Part shown: positions 19,541-28,934 of the stretch, in pieces
Layout: each line of letters opens with the position of its first letter
Numbering within the stretch: position 1 is the first letter of the stretch
Source: an uncultured Bryobacteraceae bacterium
GTDB lineage: Bacteria > Acidobacteriota > Terriglobia > Bryobacterales > Bryobacteraceae
Direction: 5' to 3'
Length of the DNA: 64,000 bases
Assembly: GCA_937924525.1 (NCBI GenBank)
Contig: CALDSU010000010.1
Location: 124,001 to 188,000, forward strand
Program-made: the position numbers and the translations under genes
Notes under the pieces: model-generated
The model's input: only the letters and a program-made list of their open reading frames with translations
Told to the model about the DNA's origin: nothing
Databases searched by the model: none

Positions 19541-22500
19541 CTATTGCCGCAGCACCACGCTGGCCTCGAACCCTGGCCGGCCGCTGGCCCAGAGCAGGAG
19601 GAAGCCAAGCTGGGAAGGCGAAGCCGTCGCGCCCCCCGCCGGGGAGGCGAAGCCCAACGCCCCCGAGGCCCCGGAAGGCAACGAGAACGAGGCTCCGCCA
19701 ATCACGTGACGCGGCGTGTCCAACTGGTGCGTCATCGTGGGAATGGTGTCCGTGACCGCGCCGGTGAAAGAGTTGTCCAGCGCCCGCACCGAAAAGTCGA
19801 AGGGCTGGTTGGCGGCGAGGCCGAGCGCGCTGAGCGGCGCGGCCAGCCTCAGGTTTCCGCTGTTGAAGTCCACCGAGGTGAAAAAGAAGGCCTGGGGCGT
19901 CCCCGTGCAGGCAATGGGGCCCGTGGTCGGCACCGTGCAAATGAAAGCGGCGTTCGTGTTGGTCGTGGTGCGGGAATTGAACAGAATCCGCTCCGGACGG
20001 CCGTCGCGGTTGGCGTCAATCAGGATTTCGATGCGCGGGTAGGTGTTCGCTGCGGTGCGCAGGTCGAAGGTATTCACCCCGAACTCGGCCACCGGTGTCC
20101 CGCCCGGGAAGTAGCGCACTCCGACGGCGCGGAGATCGACGGTGGCGAAACCGTCGCCTGCGGAAGGAAAGGCCGACGGGGGCAGTGGCGGGCTTGTTCC
20201 GGTGAGCGCGAAAATCTCCGCCACGGCCGTGGAAGCGCCGCTGAAATTGCTCACGAAGAAGCTTCCATTCCCGTTCTCATCCACCGAAAAACCGGGATCG
20301 GCGGTTCCGCGATGCGAGCGCCGCGGTATGATGTGCCAGGGCAGGGAGATGGTTTCGGCGCCCGACGTGAGGGTCACGTAGCCGTCGTACTCAATCAAGT
20401 TGAATGCCGCGCCATTGGCCGCGTTGGAGCCGCTGTTGACGCCGGTGGACGAGTAAACCGGCAGGTTGGGCGGGTACACATTCAGGCGCAGGGTGAAGGC
20501 CGCGGTCCCGTTGGCCGGAACTGTGACGGAGGGTGGCGCCTGAAAGGCGATGGCGTTACTCGCCTGATCGGCGATGTAGCGGAACGAGGTAGAAATCGCA
20601 TAAGTCCGGGCGACGCCGGTCAGATTGCGGACTCCGACGCGCTTGGTGAACGAGCGGATGGCGGTGGAATCGAGCGCCTGGTGCCCAAACGAAAGTCCCA
20701 CCGATCCAGGATTCGGCGAAGACGCGTCCCACATCAGCGCACTGGCTTGACGGGCGCGGACCACCCGGACTTCACCCGCCCCGATCCGCGTGATGGGAGC
20801 CAGTTCCGAAGAGATCAGGGGGTTGGTCACGATCTGGGCATCGGCCGTGTTCATCAGGAGGGCCTTCACGTCGGAAACCGCCAGCGCCGGATTCGCCTGC
20901 AACAGCAGGGCGGCGGCGCCACTCACCACCGGCGCGGCGCCGGAGGTGCCGCCAAAAGTCGCGGTGCCCGTGCCCGTGCCCGCGACGGCGGCCAGCGAGG
21001 CGCCGGGCGCGCCGATTTCCGGCTTGATGAGGTTGTAGCCGTTGTTGGGGCCCCGCGACGAAGAGGCCACCATACTCCCGGCCAGGGAAGTCGGGCTGGC
21101 CCCGCCGATGGTCGCGTCGCCCACGGAAGCGGCGTTGCGGATCGTGTCGCCATCCGTCTGGGTGATGGTCAAGGTGGGGGCGAAGGTGTCCGCGCCGCCC
21201 GCACCGGGACCTCCCAGACCGAACGTCGGCGGATCGCCGGCGACGTTGTTGTCGATCACCACCCCGATCGCCCCCGCCGCGGTGGCGTTGGCTACTTTTT
21301 CACTGGCCGCGCAGGCGCCCCGCCGGATGAGCGCGATCGATCCGGCCAACGAGCCTGACGGGAACGGATTGGCTCCTCCGGTGGTGCAGCCGAGGTTGGT
21401 GGTCGGCACGCGCACCAGCGGGCCGGTGAGATTGGTGTTGGTGGTCTGGGACCACGGCTGCCATACCGTGTTGTTCAGCAAATTGGCTACGCTATTGATC
21501 ACCACGGTGAGCGGGTAGGTGAAGCTATCGGGCATGGTCGTCTGGGCCACGGCGATGGCCTCCGGCGCCGAACTCGGCGAGCCATTGATATAGGGAACGT
21601 TCCCGTCATTTCCGGCGGAGGCGACCACGACCACCCCAAAGCGGGCCACGACTTGCGCGGCGTAGGCAGCCGGATTCTCCCGCTGTCCGTACCCTCCGCC
21701 GAGGGACATGTTGACCACGTCCACCGCGTCGGAGAGGTCATTGTCTCCGTTCGGGTCGAGAGCGAATTCCAGACCCTGCACGATCGCGACGCCGGAACAG
21801 GAAGTGGAAACGGCGCTACACACTTTTACGGCATACAGTTGCGCATCCGGAGCCACCCCCCTCCATCCGTTGCCGTCATTGCCGGCGGCGATGTCGGCCA
21901 CGCTGGTGCCGTGACCTTCGCAGTCAATGGGATTGCCGTCCGGCTCCAGCACCGTTACGTTAGGCCAGCGCTCGCCGACGAAGTCGTAACCTCCAACTAC
22001 TTTGGTGGTGAAGCCGCCCGGGGGGGAGGAGGCCGTGTTCTGCGGAGTCTGCACGCAGCTTGAAGAGCCATGGACCCCCTGATAAGCCGCCGGGGTTCCG
22101 GGGCCGCCCAGATTGCGATGGGTCCAGTCGATGCCCGAATCCAAAATGGCGATCCGCACGCCCGCGCCCGTCACGCCGGCCGTCCGCAGCGCGGTGGCGC
22201 CGATCAACTGGTTGACGCGCTCATCCGCGAGACGGCCGTCCTCGACGACCAGCACGGCCGCCACGCCCGGCGCTCCGCGCAGCGCCTCCACCCGGTCCGC
22301 ATCCACGGAAGCGAGCACGCCGTTGAGAGACTTGGTGATGCGTCCGTACACCAGTCCGCCCGCCCCCTGAATCGCGGAAACGACGGGTGTCTGCTTCGCG
22401 CGCAAGCTCTGCGCATAACTGCGCTGCTGCGCCCCTGTCCAGGGGATAAACTTCCGGGGAGCGTTCGCCGGGCGGGCGCTGGCGAGCGCCTGCGCCAGCG

Positions 22501-22705
22501 GCGGGTCGGACAGCATCGCCAGAATGTTGACGCGCGCTCCCGGGGCGGGCGCGGGAATTGCCTGAGTGTCCGGCGGCGCCGGCTCGAGCGCGGGTCCCCC
22601 GGCGCTGAACGTTTGGCCCGGCGACGGAAGCGGGCCGAGTCCAAGTATCCCAAGTGCCGTCAAAGTCAAAGAAGCAAGCAGCCTCCAGGTGAATCGTTCG
22701 GTCAC
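19541..22705 (-). CDS. secreted subtilisin-like serine protease (S8) with PA-domain insertion
   Basis: A 1054-residue exported S8 peptidase. A signal peptide (LLASLTLTALGILGLGPL) is followed by an inhibitor-like propeptide (about 55-160). The catalytic triad is Asp189 (RIAILDSGIDWTH), His265 (CEGHGTSVADIAAG) and Ser near 586 (GGTSGAAPVVSGAAALL). A PA domain is inserted between His and Ser (about 395-490; SIALIRRGACAASEKVANA). The C-terminal 400 residues are beta-rich, with no sorting motif seen. The GTG at 22705 is chosen because GGAGGGG precedes it and the signal peptide begins there. Likely role: extracellular protein degradation. Confidence 0.92.
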   Translation of the reverse strand: MTERFTWRLLASLTLTALGILGLGPLPSPGQTFSAGGPALEPAPPDTQAIPAPAPGARVNILAMLSDPPLAQALASARPANAPRKFIPWTGAQQRSYAQSLRAKQTPVVSAIQGAGGLVYGRITKSLNGVLASVDADRVEALRGAPGVAAVLVVEDGRLADERVNQLIGATALRTAGVTGAGVRIAILDSGIDWTHRNLGGPGTPAAYQGVHGSSSCVQTPQNTASSPPGGFTTKVVGGYDFVGERWPNVTVLEPDGNPIDCEGHGTSVADIAAGNDGNGWRGVAPDAQLYAVKVCSAVSTSCSGVAIVQGLEFALDPNGDNDLSDAVDVVNMSLGGGYGQRENPAAYAAQVVARFGVVVVASAGNDGNVPYINGSPSSAPEAIAVAQTTMPDSFTYPLTVVINSVANLLNNTVWQPWSQTTNTNLTGPLVRVPTTNLGCTTGGANPFPSGSLAGSIALIRRGACAASEKVANATAAGAIGVVIDNNVAGDPPTFGLGGPGAGGADTFAPTLTITQTDGDTIRNAASVGDATIGGASPTSLAGSMVASSSRGPNNGYNLIKPEIGAPGASLAAVAGTGTGTATFGGTSGAAPVVSGAAALLLQANPALAVSDVKALLMNTADAQIVTNPLISSELAPITRIGAGEVRVVRARQASALMWDASSPNPGSVGLSFGHQALDSTAIRSFTKRVGVRNLTGVARTYAISTSFRYIADQASNAIAFQAPPSVTVPANGTAAFTLRLNVYPPNLPVYSSTGVNSGSNAANGAAFNLIEYDGYVTLTSGAETISLPWHIIPRRSHRGTADPGFSVDENGNGSFFVSNFSGASTAVAEIFALTGTSPPLPPSAFPSAGDGFATVDLRAVGVRYFPGGTPVAEFGVNTFDLRTAANTYPRIEILIDANRDGRPERILFNSRTTTNTNAAFICTVPTTGPIACTGTPQAFFFTSVDFNSGNLRLAAPLSALGLAANQPFDFSVRALDNSFTGAVTDTIPTMTHQLDTPRHVIGGASFSLPSGASGALGFASPAGGATASPSQLGFLLLWASGRPGFEASVVLRQ

Positions 22706-22778
22706 CGTGTCCCCTCCTTGCGGCGTCTCCGGAGAGTGGTCCTCTTGAAGCGCGCCCGCCAAATGTGCAATACTCCTG

Positions 22779-22807
22779 TTTGTACCAAGGGGCTGGGGAG
22801 TCGTCAA
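22779..22807 (-). promoter_or_regulatory. promoter of the S8 protease gene
   Basis: On the reverse strand TTGACG (22807-22802) and TACAAA (22784-22779) are separated by 17 bases, close to the sigma-70 consensus. The predicted start near 22772 leaves a 5' UTR of about 67 nt before the GTG at 22705. Confidence 0.6.
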
Positions 22808-22882
22808 ATTTTTTAGGGTCAACGGGTGCGGCTGGACGCCGGGCGCGGGTCCCGGCAGGTTGTGCTGGCTGGAGGGTCTGCT

Positions 22883-23545
22883 ATGACTGTCATCCTGTGT
22901 CGCGCCGCCAGGGCGCTGGTGGTCTTTGCGGTTGCCGCCGCCACGGTGCACGCCGCGCCGTTCTTCGAGCCGGGCGGGGGAACAGGGTTCCTGCTCTCGA
23001 CGGCGGTGCAGGCCCCGGCGGGCACCACGCAGATTTTCGGCAACCTGACAGACGGCACCGGAGGACAAATCCCCAATACCGTGGATCTGTACGAGATCGC
23101 GCTGAGCAGTCTCACCACCATCGTCACCCCGTTCAGCACCAGCTTGGTCCCGTTCCCCTCGCTGTTTCTGTTTGACAGCCTTGGCCTGGGCGTTGCCTGG
23201 GCGGCGGCCGACCTTGCGACTGGCGAAACCACCCTGCCCTCGATCCTGCCCGGAACGTACTTCCTGGGCATCAGCTTCTTCGGCATCTTTCCCGCCAGTG
23301 ACCAGCCGCCTTCCGAGCAGGGCGACATTTTTGACCCGTTCAGCGATGGCGGCGGTCCGGTTGGCCCGGGCGGCGCGTCTCCGCTGACGGGTTGGTACGG
23401 CGATGTCGGATCGCAGTGGGATATCAGCGCCTACCGCATCGACTTCTTCACCACCGGAGAGCCCATTCCGGAGCCCGCGACGGTGTTCTCGGCTGCGTTT
23501 GCCCTGCTGGGGGTCTGGCTGGCCGCGCGGCGGCGGCGCGCCTAG
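22883..23545 (+). CDS. PEP-CTERM sorted exported protein
   Basis: A 220-residue protein with a signal peptide (ALVVFAVAAATVHA) and a beta-rich body. It has a classic PEP-CTERM tail (residues 194-220): the PEPATVF motif, a hydrophobic stretch and a final RRRRA. Such tails are cut by exosortase, usually in species that make exopolysaccharide; no exosortase gene is in the window. Function of the body unknown. The start is set by GGAGGG before the ATG. It is divergent from the S8 protease gene. Confidence 0.82.
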   Translation: MTVILCRAARALVVFAVAAATVHAAPFFEPGGGTGFLLSTAVQAPAGTTQIFGNLTDGTGGQIPNTVDLYEIALSSLTTIVTPFSTSLVPFPSLFLFDSLGLGVAWAAADLATGETTLPSILPGTYFLGISFFGIFPASDQPPSEQGDIFDPFSDGGGPVGPGGASPLTGWYGDVGSQWDISAYRIDFFTTGEPIPEPATVFSAAFALLGVWLAARRRRA

Positions 23546-23559
23546 GCTGAGAGACCATT

Positions 23560-23575
23560 CCCGCGTGCGCGCGGG
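23560..23575 (+). terminator. GC hairpin after the PEP-CTERM gene
   Basis: CCCGCG (23560-23565) and CGCGGG (23570-23575) form a 6-bp all-GC stem with a 4-base loop, 14 bases after the stop. Only a weak pyrimidine-rich tail (CTTTC) follows. Confidence 0.35.
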
Positions 23576-23592
23576 TACGCTTTCATGCAGCC

Positions 23593-24147
23593 ATGACCCG
23601 CCGGGGCTTGCTGTCCTTGCCGCTCGTGTCTCCCGCAGCCGCGGGAGAGTTGCTCTCACAACGGCATCCGCCTACCGGATAGGTGGCCGCCCCGCTGGGA
23701 CAGTCTTCCTTACGCGCCGATGCGGACGCCGTGGCTGGAGTCGCCGCCGGAAGTGATTCCGATCGACACCGGGCGGCGTGCTCACGACGAGGCCGGGGCG
23801 GTTTAGCGGCTCCCAGGTGTTCGTCAACGCGGCCGCCGCGAGGGGGGAATTGCGGGTCGAAATTCTGGACGTCCAAGGCAACCCGGCGGGGGGCTGCTCG
23901 GCGGGAAGGTGCGGGCCGATCCGCGCCGACGCGACGTTCCTCCCGGCGCGGTGGGAGGGGGTGCGGGAGCTGTCGCGCCTGCACGGCTTGCCGCTCCGAT
24001 TCCGCGTTCATTCGGAACGCCGGTCTGTATTCCTTCTGGGTCAGCCCGAACCCGGACGGCGCCAGCCGCGGATACAAGGCTGCGGGTGGACTGGGCTTCG
24101 CGACGGATGTGGACATCGCAGGCGGGGCCGCTGCTCGAGCATCGTAG
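23593..24147 (+). pseudogene. internally deleted, frameshifted remnant of a large glycoside-hydrolase-like protein
   Basis: Coding-like sequence continues through three frames. Frame 1 from the ATG at 23593 gives a signal-like start MTRRGLLSLPLVSP and stops at 23680. Frame 2 from about 23684 gives WPPRWDSLPYAPMRTPWL and PPEVIPIDTGR, the N-terminal part of a family whose members continue as a ...GRQLFVDDFLIE protein. Frame 3 from about 23778 jumps straight to the C-terminal part of the same family (LTTRPGRFSGSQVFVNA, GELRVEILDVQGNP). A single extra T near 24011 then shifts to frame 1 for RNAGLYSFWVSPNPDGASRGY, ending at 24147. The middle of the gene is missing. Family assignment is from memory of this architecture. 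Confidence 0.72.
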
Positions 24148-24159
24148 CCGCGCGTCAGG

Positions 24160-24525
24160 CTACTGGGCGCGGTACTTCTGGACCAGCGCCTCCATGTGGT
24201 CCAGGTAGCGGGCGAACGCCCGGCGGCCCGCGGGCGTAAGCTGATACTCGGTCCGGGGCAGCCTCCCGGCGAACGATTTGTGACAGCGCAGGTAGCCGGC
24301 TTCCTCGAGCTTGCGGGCATGGACGCTGATGTTGCCGTCCGTCGCCTGCAACAGGTTCTTGAGTTCGAGAAATGAGAGCGGGGACTGCGCGGCGAGGGCG
24401 CTGACAATGCCCAGGCGAACCGGCTCGTGGATCACCCGATCGAGTGGAGGAGCCTCTCCCGCCCGGCGGCGGCCGGCCGGTTCCCGCGGCGCCGCGGCTG
24501 CGGATTTCCGAAGCGATTTAGCCAT
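24160..24525 (-). CDS. small winged-helix transcriptional regulator
   Basis: A 121-residue protein with a basic, flexible N-terminus and a winged-helix domain (residues about 32-120): EPVRLGIVSALA, SFLELKNLLQATDGNISVHARKLEEAGYL, and a wing TEYQLTPAGRRAF. This matches the HTH_34 / ArsR-MarR-like group of one-domain regulators. No ligand-binding or metal-binding cysteines are seen. It sits beside the pseudogene and a GH29 gene, so it may have controlled that region. Confidence 0.82.
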   Translation of the reverse strand: MAKSLRKSAAAAPREPAGRRRAGEAPPLDRVIHEPVRLGIVSALAAQSPLSFLELKNLLQATDGNISVHARKLEEAGYLRCHKSFAGRLPRTEYQLTPAGRRAFARYLDHMEALVQKYRAQ

Positions 24526-24714
24526 GGTCGTAATCCAGCCGCCTCCGACCCCGCGGAGTTACGCCCGGCCGCGCCGGATGCCCCCGCGCCGGAGGCCAGC
24601 ATGAGAGTAGCCTAAGCCGCGGCCGCGCACAACGCCACCCCCCTCGCGGGAAGCGCACGGGCGGGTGAAGGCCGGCGGACGCGGCCGCGTGCGTTGCCAG
24701 ACAAAAAGCGGGGC

Positions 24715-26058
24715 TCAGACGCCCGCGCGCGCGCGGCCAATGCGCACCACTTCATTCATGTCCTGCGGCGGCTCGCCGTCGCATTCTGCCGCGATCACCG
24801 TCACCGGCCGATCCGGAGGATGCGCCGGCAACCCGGTGAACCGCACGCGCAAACCGTCCTGCCGGTACGTTACCGGCTGCCCGGAGGCCAGCAGTCTGGC
24901 CGAAGTGATCTTGTTTTTCAGCCCCGCCACGGTCACCGTGCTTCCCGGCCAGAAGTGCACGTGCACGTACAGCGTATTGCCCTGCCGGGTGAAATTGCAG
25001 TAGTTCGACCGGCGCACCTGGCAGCGCGGCGCCCCGTAGATCGTGGCGCCGTTCTTCCCCATCCAGCGGCCCACCTCGGTCAGGATGCGCACGGACTCCT
25101 CCGGAATGGATCCGTCGGCGCGGGGACCGATGTTGAGCAGGTAGTTGCCGCCGTCCCGGGCGCAGGTGACCAGGTTGCGCACGATGGTCTTCGGCGTTTT
25201 CCAGTCGTCGTCGGCCGGGTGGTAGCCCCAACTGCCATTCATCGTCATGCAGGCTTCCCAGTCCTGAGCCGCTTCCGCGACGATCCGCTGCTCGGACGTG
25301 GAGAAGTCTCCCGCGAGCAGGTTCCGATTGTTCACCAGAATGTCTGGCTGGAGATCGAAGACCATCCGGTTCATCGCCTCCGATTCCCAGCCCGCGGCGT
25401 CCAGCGGCCAGGCGACGTCGTACCAGAGAATGTCCAGCTTGCCGTACTGGGTGCACAACTCCCGGATCTGCCCGTGGATGTAGTCGACGAACCGCCGGCG
25501 GGCCGCTTCCTCGTTGCGGCAACGGGCGCCATCGGGGTGGTGCCAGTCCATCAGCGAATAGTAAAACCCCGCTCTCAGCCCTTCGGCGCGGGCGGCGTCG
25601 AGAAACTCGGCGGCCAGGTCCCGCCCCGCCGCCTGCCTGGGCGCGCAGTACGTGGTGAGTTTCGTATCGAACAGGCCGAAGCCCTCATGGTGTTTGCTGG
25701 TCATCACCATATACTTCATGCCGGCTTGCTTGGCCAACTTGGCCCAGGCGCGGGCGAAGTTGGGTTTCGGCCGGAACTGCGCGGCCAGCGCCTCATATTC
25801 GGCGGTGGGGATGCCTTCGTTTTCCATCACCCACTCATGGCGGCCAAGGACGCTGTAGAGTCCCCAGTGAATGAACATGCCAAATTTGGCTTGACGCCAC
25901 CATTGGATGCGGCGTTCGTGGTCGGGCGGAGGTTCGTCGGGCGGGGCGGCGGGAGCCGCGGCCTGTTCCGGGGGTTTGGGCGCACAACTGGACAGCGCGG
26001 CGGTCGCGGTGAGAAGGCCGAAGCAGCTTCGGCGCGACAGTGGTGGAAGGAACATCAC
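24715..26058 (-). CDS. GH29 alpha-L-fucosidase-like lipoprotein
   Basis: A 447-residue exported protein with SRRSCFGLLTATAALSSC, a signal that carries both twin arginines and a lipobox (Cys25). GH29 hallmarks are intact: AKFGMFIHWGLYS (HWG at 64-66), MTSKHHEGFGLFDT (about 120), and the nucleophile strand DILWYDVAW with Asp214. The C-terminal 90 residues form a small beta domain (LYVHVHFWPGSTVTVAG). Expected role: release of alpha-L-fucose from glycans outside the inner membrane. The neighbouring sulfatase is broken, so this may be the surviving member of a desulfation-defucosylation pair. Confidence 0.9.
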   Translation of the reverse strand: MMFLPPLSRRSCFGLLTATAALSSCAPKPPEQAAAPAAPPDEPPPDHERRIQWWRQAKFGMFIHWGLYSVLGRHEWVMENEGIPTAEYEALAAQFRPKPNFARAWAKLAKQAGMKYMVMTSKHHEGFGLFDTKLTTYCAPRQAAGRDLAAEFLDAARAEGLRAGFYYSLMDWHHPDGARCRNEEAARRRFVDYIHGQIRELCTQYGKLDILWYDVAWPLDAAGWESEAMNRMVFDLQPDILVNNRNLLAGDFSTSEQRIVAEAAQDWEACMTMNGSWGYHPADDDWKTPKTIVRNLVTCARDGGNYLLNIGPRADGSIPEESVRILTEVGRWMGKNGATIYGAPRCQVRRSNYCNFTRQGNTLYVHVHFWPGSTVTVAGLKNKITSARLLASGQPVTYRQDGLRVRFTGLPAHPPDRPVTVIAAECDGEPPQDMNEVVRIGRARAGV

Positions 26059-26097
26059 GCTCTCATAGTAGGAGCCGCGGACGCGGAACGCGAACGC

Positions 26098-27104
26098 CTA
26101 GGCGGGCGTCCACCAGCGGTCCAGTTCGGCGAGGAGGCGCCGCACCTGGTCCGGCCGGCGCGGGGCGAGGTCGCGCTCTTCAAACGGGTCGCCGGCCAGG
26201 TCAAACAGCTCGGGTTCGTCTTTCATCCACGCGGGCCGTCCGCGCCGCTCCCATAGCTTTAAGTCTCGATTGGGCGCGTACGGCGCAATCAGCTTCCAAG
26301 GCCCGCGCACGATCGACCGGTATTTCAAGTTGGCGGCGGGCCGGTTGATGTCCACCGAGGAAGGCACAAAGATGCTGCCGAACAACGCCTTCCTCCGCGC
26401 CACGGAGCGCGCGTTGAGCAGGTTGACGCCCGGCGTCGCCGCCGGCGGCCGGACGCCGCATGCGGGCAGAATGGTGGCGGCCAGATCCACGCTGGACACC
26501 GCGGTGCGTTCCTCACGGCGCGGCGCGATCCGGCCGGGCCAGCGCAGCAGCAGGGGGTGTGCACGCCCGCGTCGTACGGCGAAAGCTTCGAGCGGCCGCT
26601 AAAGGGCAGGTCGCCGCCTCCCCGCACCCATCCGTTGTCCGCCAGGTAAACCAGCAGGGTGTCCCGGTCGAGCCGGCGCCGCTCCAGATGCTGAACCAGC
26701 GCGCCTACCGTCTCGTCCAGCCACTCGATCATCGCGTAGTACCCGGCCCCGTCCAGCGGGAGGCCCCGCAACCAGTAGCGATCGAGCAGATTGGCCGGAT
26801 CGCGGGCGTCGCCGGCCGGGTCGTTGCCGGTGATGCGGTGCTGGTGTGGATCGAGACCGGCCAGGATGGAAGCCAGGCTCGGCCGGCACAAGCCGGAAGG
26901 CACACGGCCGCGCGTGCACGTCAGGCCCGCGCGCGCGATCCGGTCCGGGAGGGGCGTGCGGACGTCGCCGCGCCCCATGAACCCGTAATCGGTCCAGCTG
27001 TGGTCGTCCGAAATAAGCAGCACGATGTTGGGCGGCCGCGGGTCCGCCGCCCGGGCGTTCGCCATTCCGAGCAAGGCGAGGAACCATCTGCGGGTGAGCG
27101 TCAT
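26098..27104 (-). pseudogene. sulfatase, inactivated by frameshift and internal deletion
   Basis: The reverse strand from the ATG at 27104 encodes a secreted type I sulfatase start (TRRWFLALLGMANARA, then NIVLLISDDHSW with the metal aspartates) and the formylglycine motif GLCRPSLASILAG. After HRITGNDPAGDARD the sequence jumps to PANLLDRYWL and YYAMIEWLDETVG. This omits roughly 100 residues that relatives have there, including a conserved TGK segment. DNGW follows. At a run of five G (26553-26557) the frame is lost; adding one base restores the rest (SSVDLAATILPACGV ... ELFDLAGDPFEERDLA). The frameshift could be a sequencing error, but the deletion could not. Confidence 0.82.
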
Positions 27105-27183
27105 GCGCGGCGGCTGCCGACGAGTATAGCCCGCGGGCGGGCGGGGGCGGCGCGACCCGGCTCCGGCGTACACTCAAGTCAGC

Positions 27184-27885
27184 GTGCGCTATTCCCGGCT
27201 TGCCGAACTGTTGCCCCGTCCGCTGCGCGGCTACGTGCTGCACTTTGAAGCGGAAATCGAGCGGGCCGTCGCCGCGTTTGCGCGTACGTTGCCCGAAGGG
27301 GCGCGGGTGTTGGATGCGGGCGCGGGCGAAGGCCAATACCGGTCGTGGTTCCACCGCCAGCGTTACGTGGGCGTCGATTTGGGCGTCGGCGATCCCCGCT
27401 GGCGTTACGACGGCCTGGACGTGATCGCGGATCTCGCCCGCCTTCCCCTGGCCACGAGCTCGCTCGACGCCGCCTTGAACATCGTCACGCTGGAACATGT
27501 CCGCGAACCGAAAACCGTGCTCCAGGAGTTGGCCCGCGCGCTGAAACCCGGCGGGCGTCTGCTGCTGATTGTCCCGCACGAGTGGGAAGTCCACCAGGCG
27601 CCGCACGACTATTACCGCTACACCCGCCACGGCGTGGAATACCTGCTGAACGAAGCGGGTTTGATCAGCGGCGAAGCAAGGGCCGTTGGCGGTTATTTCC
27701 GGCTGATGGCCCGCCGGCTGCTGAACGGGTTACAATTCTTCTCAGGGGGTTTTCGCTGGGTTGGTTTCCTGCCTGCCGCCCTCTGCTTGGTCCCGCCAGC
27801 GTTGATTTTGCCCCTGCTGGATCGACTTGATCGGGACCGCAACTTCACGCTCGGATACATATGCACGGCCAAGAAGGGCGCGTAA
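27184..27885 (+). CDS. class I SAM-dependent methyltransferase
   Basis: A 233-residue methyltransferase: VLDAGAGEGQYRSWF (motif I, residues about 42-56), GVDLGVGDPRW, DAALNIVTLEHVREP and LKPGGRLLLIVPHEWEVHQAPHDYYRYT. The last part corresponds to the Methyltransf_11 group, often linked to cell-surface polysaccharide. A hydrophobic C-terminal stretch (FLPAALCLVPPALILPLL) suggests membrane association. It starts with GTG and overlaps truB by 25 bases. Substrate unknown. Confidence 0.83.
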   Translation: MRYSRLAELLPRPLRGYVLHFEAEIERAVAAFARTLPEGARVLDAGAGEGQYRSWFHRQRYVGVDLGVGDPRWRYDGLDVIADLARLPLATSSLDAALNIVTLEHVREPKTVLQELARALKPGGRLLLIVPHEWEVHQAPHDYYRYTRHGVEYLLNEAGLISGEARAVGGYFRLMARRLLNGLQFFSGGFRWVGFLPAALCLVPPALILPLLDRLDRDRNFTLGYICTAKKGA

Positions 27886-28826
27886 GTGCGCGCCAGCCAG
27901 TCCCGGATCGCTCGTCCGGCCAGCCCGGCCGGGAGGAGGCGCGCCTGGACGGCGCGCTGGTGGTGGATAAACCCGAAGGCTGGACCTCGCATGATGTTGT
28001 GGCGCGCATCCGCAAACTCGCGGGCACGCGCAAGGTGGGCCATCTCGGCACCCTCGATCCCCTCGCGACGGGCGTGCTGCCCGTTTTGCTGGGTCGCGCC
28101 ACCCGGCTGGCGCAGTTTTTCACCCGGAACGACAAAACTTACGAGGGCGCGATTCGCTTTGGCTGGGCGACGGACACCTACGATCGGGAGGGCGAACCCG
28201 CCGGTCCCCGCGTCGAGCCCGCCTTCACTCGCGAACGCCTCGACCTGGTGCTCGACCGTTTCCGGGGAGTTTTCTCGCAGGTTCCGCCGCCGGTTTCGGC
28301 CAAGAAAGTCGGTGGGGTGCCCGCCTACCGCCTGGTGCGCCGGGAACAACCGGTGGAGCTCGCGCCGGTGGAAGTCACCGTGCACGCTTTGGAAGTCGTC
28401 GAATTCACTGGCGACCTCGCCTGTATCCGGGTGCGCTGCTCGGCGGGCACTTACGTGCGCGCGATCGCGCACGAAGCCGGGCAACTGTTGGGGTGCGGCG
28501 CTCATCTGGAAAACCTGCGGCGCATCGAATCGGGCGATTTCCGCGTCGGACAGGCCTTCACGCTGGAGCAACTGGCTGAACTCGCCGCCGAGGACCGCCT
28601 GGGCGAAGCGGTGATCCCCCCGGCGGAATTGCTGCCCCACTTTTCGGCGCAGATCGTCGATGAAGTGACCGCGGGTCGCATCCGGCAGGGACGCGACTTT
28701 GCCGTCTCGCCCTTCCGGTTAAACCGGGAATCGCGTTACGTCAAGGCCATCGCCCCGTCCGGCGAGCTGATCGCCATCGGCGAACTGCGCCTGCCCAACC
28801 TGTGCCATCCGTCGGTCGTGCTCTAA
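27861..28826 (+). CDS. truB: tRNA pseudouridine(55) synthase TruB
   Basis: A 321-residue enzyme that isomerises U55 in the T-loop of tRNAs. The catalytic motif GTLDPLATGVLPVLLGRATRL holds Asp66. Other family blocks are DKPEGWTSHDVV, RFRGVFSQVPPPVSAKKVGGVPAYRL, CSAGTYVRAIAHEAG and a C-terminal PUA-like segment. The N-terminus is about 25 residues longer than usual because the only ATG available lies inside the preceding gene. An internal GTG nearer DGALVVDKPEG is possible. Confidence 0.95.
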   Translation: MHGQEGRVSARQPVPDRSSGQPGREEARLDGALVVDKPEGWTSHDVVARIRKLAGTRKVGHLGTLDPLATGVLPVLLGRATRLAQFFTRNDKTYEGAIRFGWATDTYDREGEPAGPRVEPAFTRERLDLVLDRFRGVFSQVPPPVSAKKVGGVPAYRLVRREQPVELAPVEVTVHALEVVEFTGDLACIRVRCSAGTYVRAIAHEAGQLLGCGAHLENLRRIESGDFRVGQAFTLEQLAELAAEDRLGEAVIPPAELLPHFSAQIVDEVTAGRIRQGRDFAVSPFRLNRESRYVKAIAPSGELIAIGELRLPNLCHPSVVL

Positions 28827-28934
28827 CCGCCCTCCCATGCGAGCCGCAGCCGGGCGGGAGTGCCCCATAGCCCTGCGGGCTGCAAACGTGACGCCACCGC
28901 GAGGCCTTTACCGGGTCTACAATCGAAGGAAACC

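Noticed and set aside
28918-28923. TACAAT before the ornithine-cyclodeaminase-family gene
   Set aside because: Transcription would start at about 28930, after the GAAGGA ribosome binding site at 28925-28930, so it cannot be the promoter for that gene as read; no -35 either.
28827-28934. Terminator after truB from CCGCCC/GGGCGG and AGCCC/GGGCT hairpins
   Set aside because: Short stems, no T-run, and the spacing is not unusual for GC-rich sequence.
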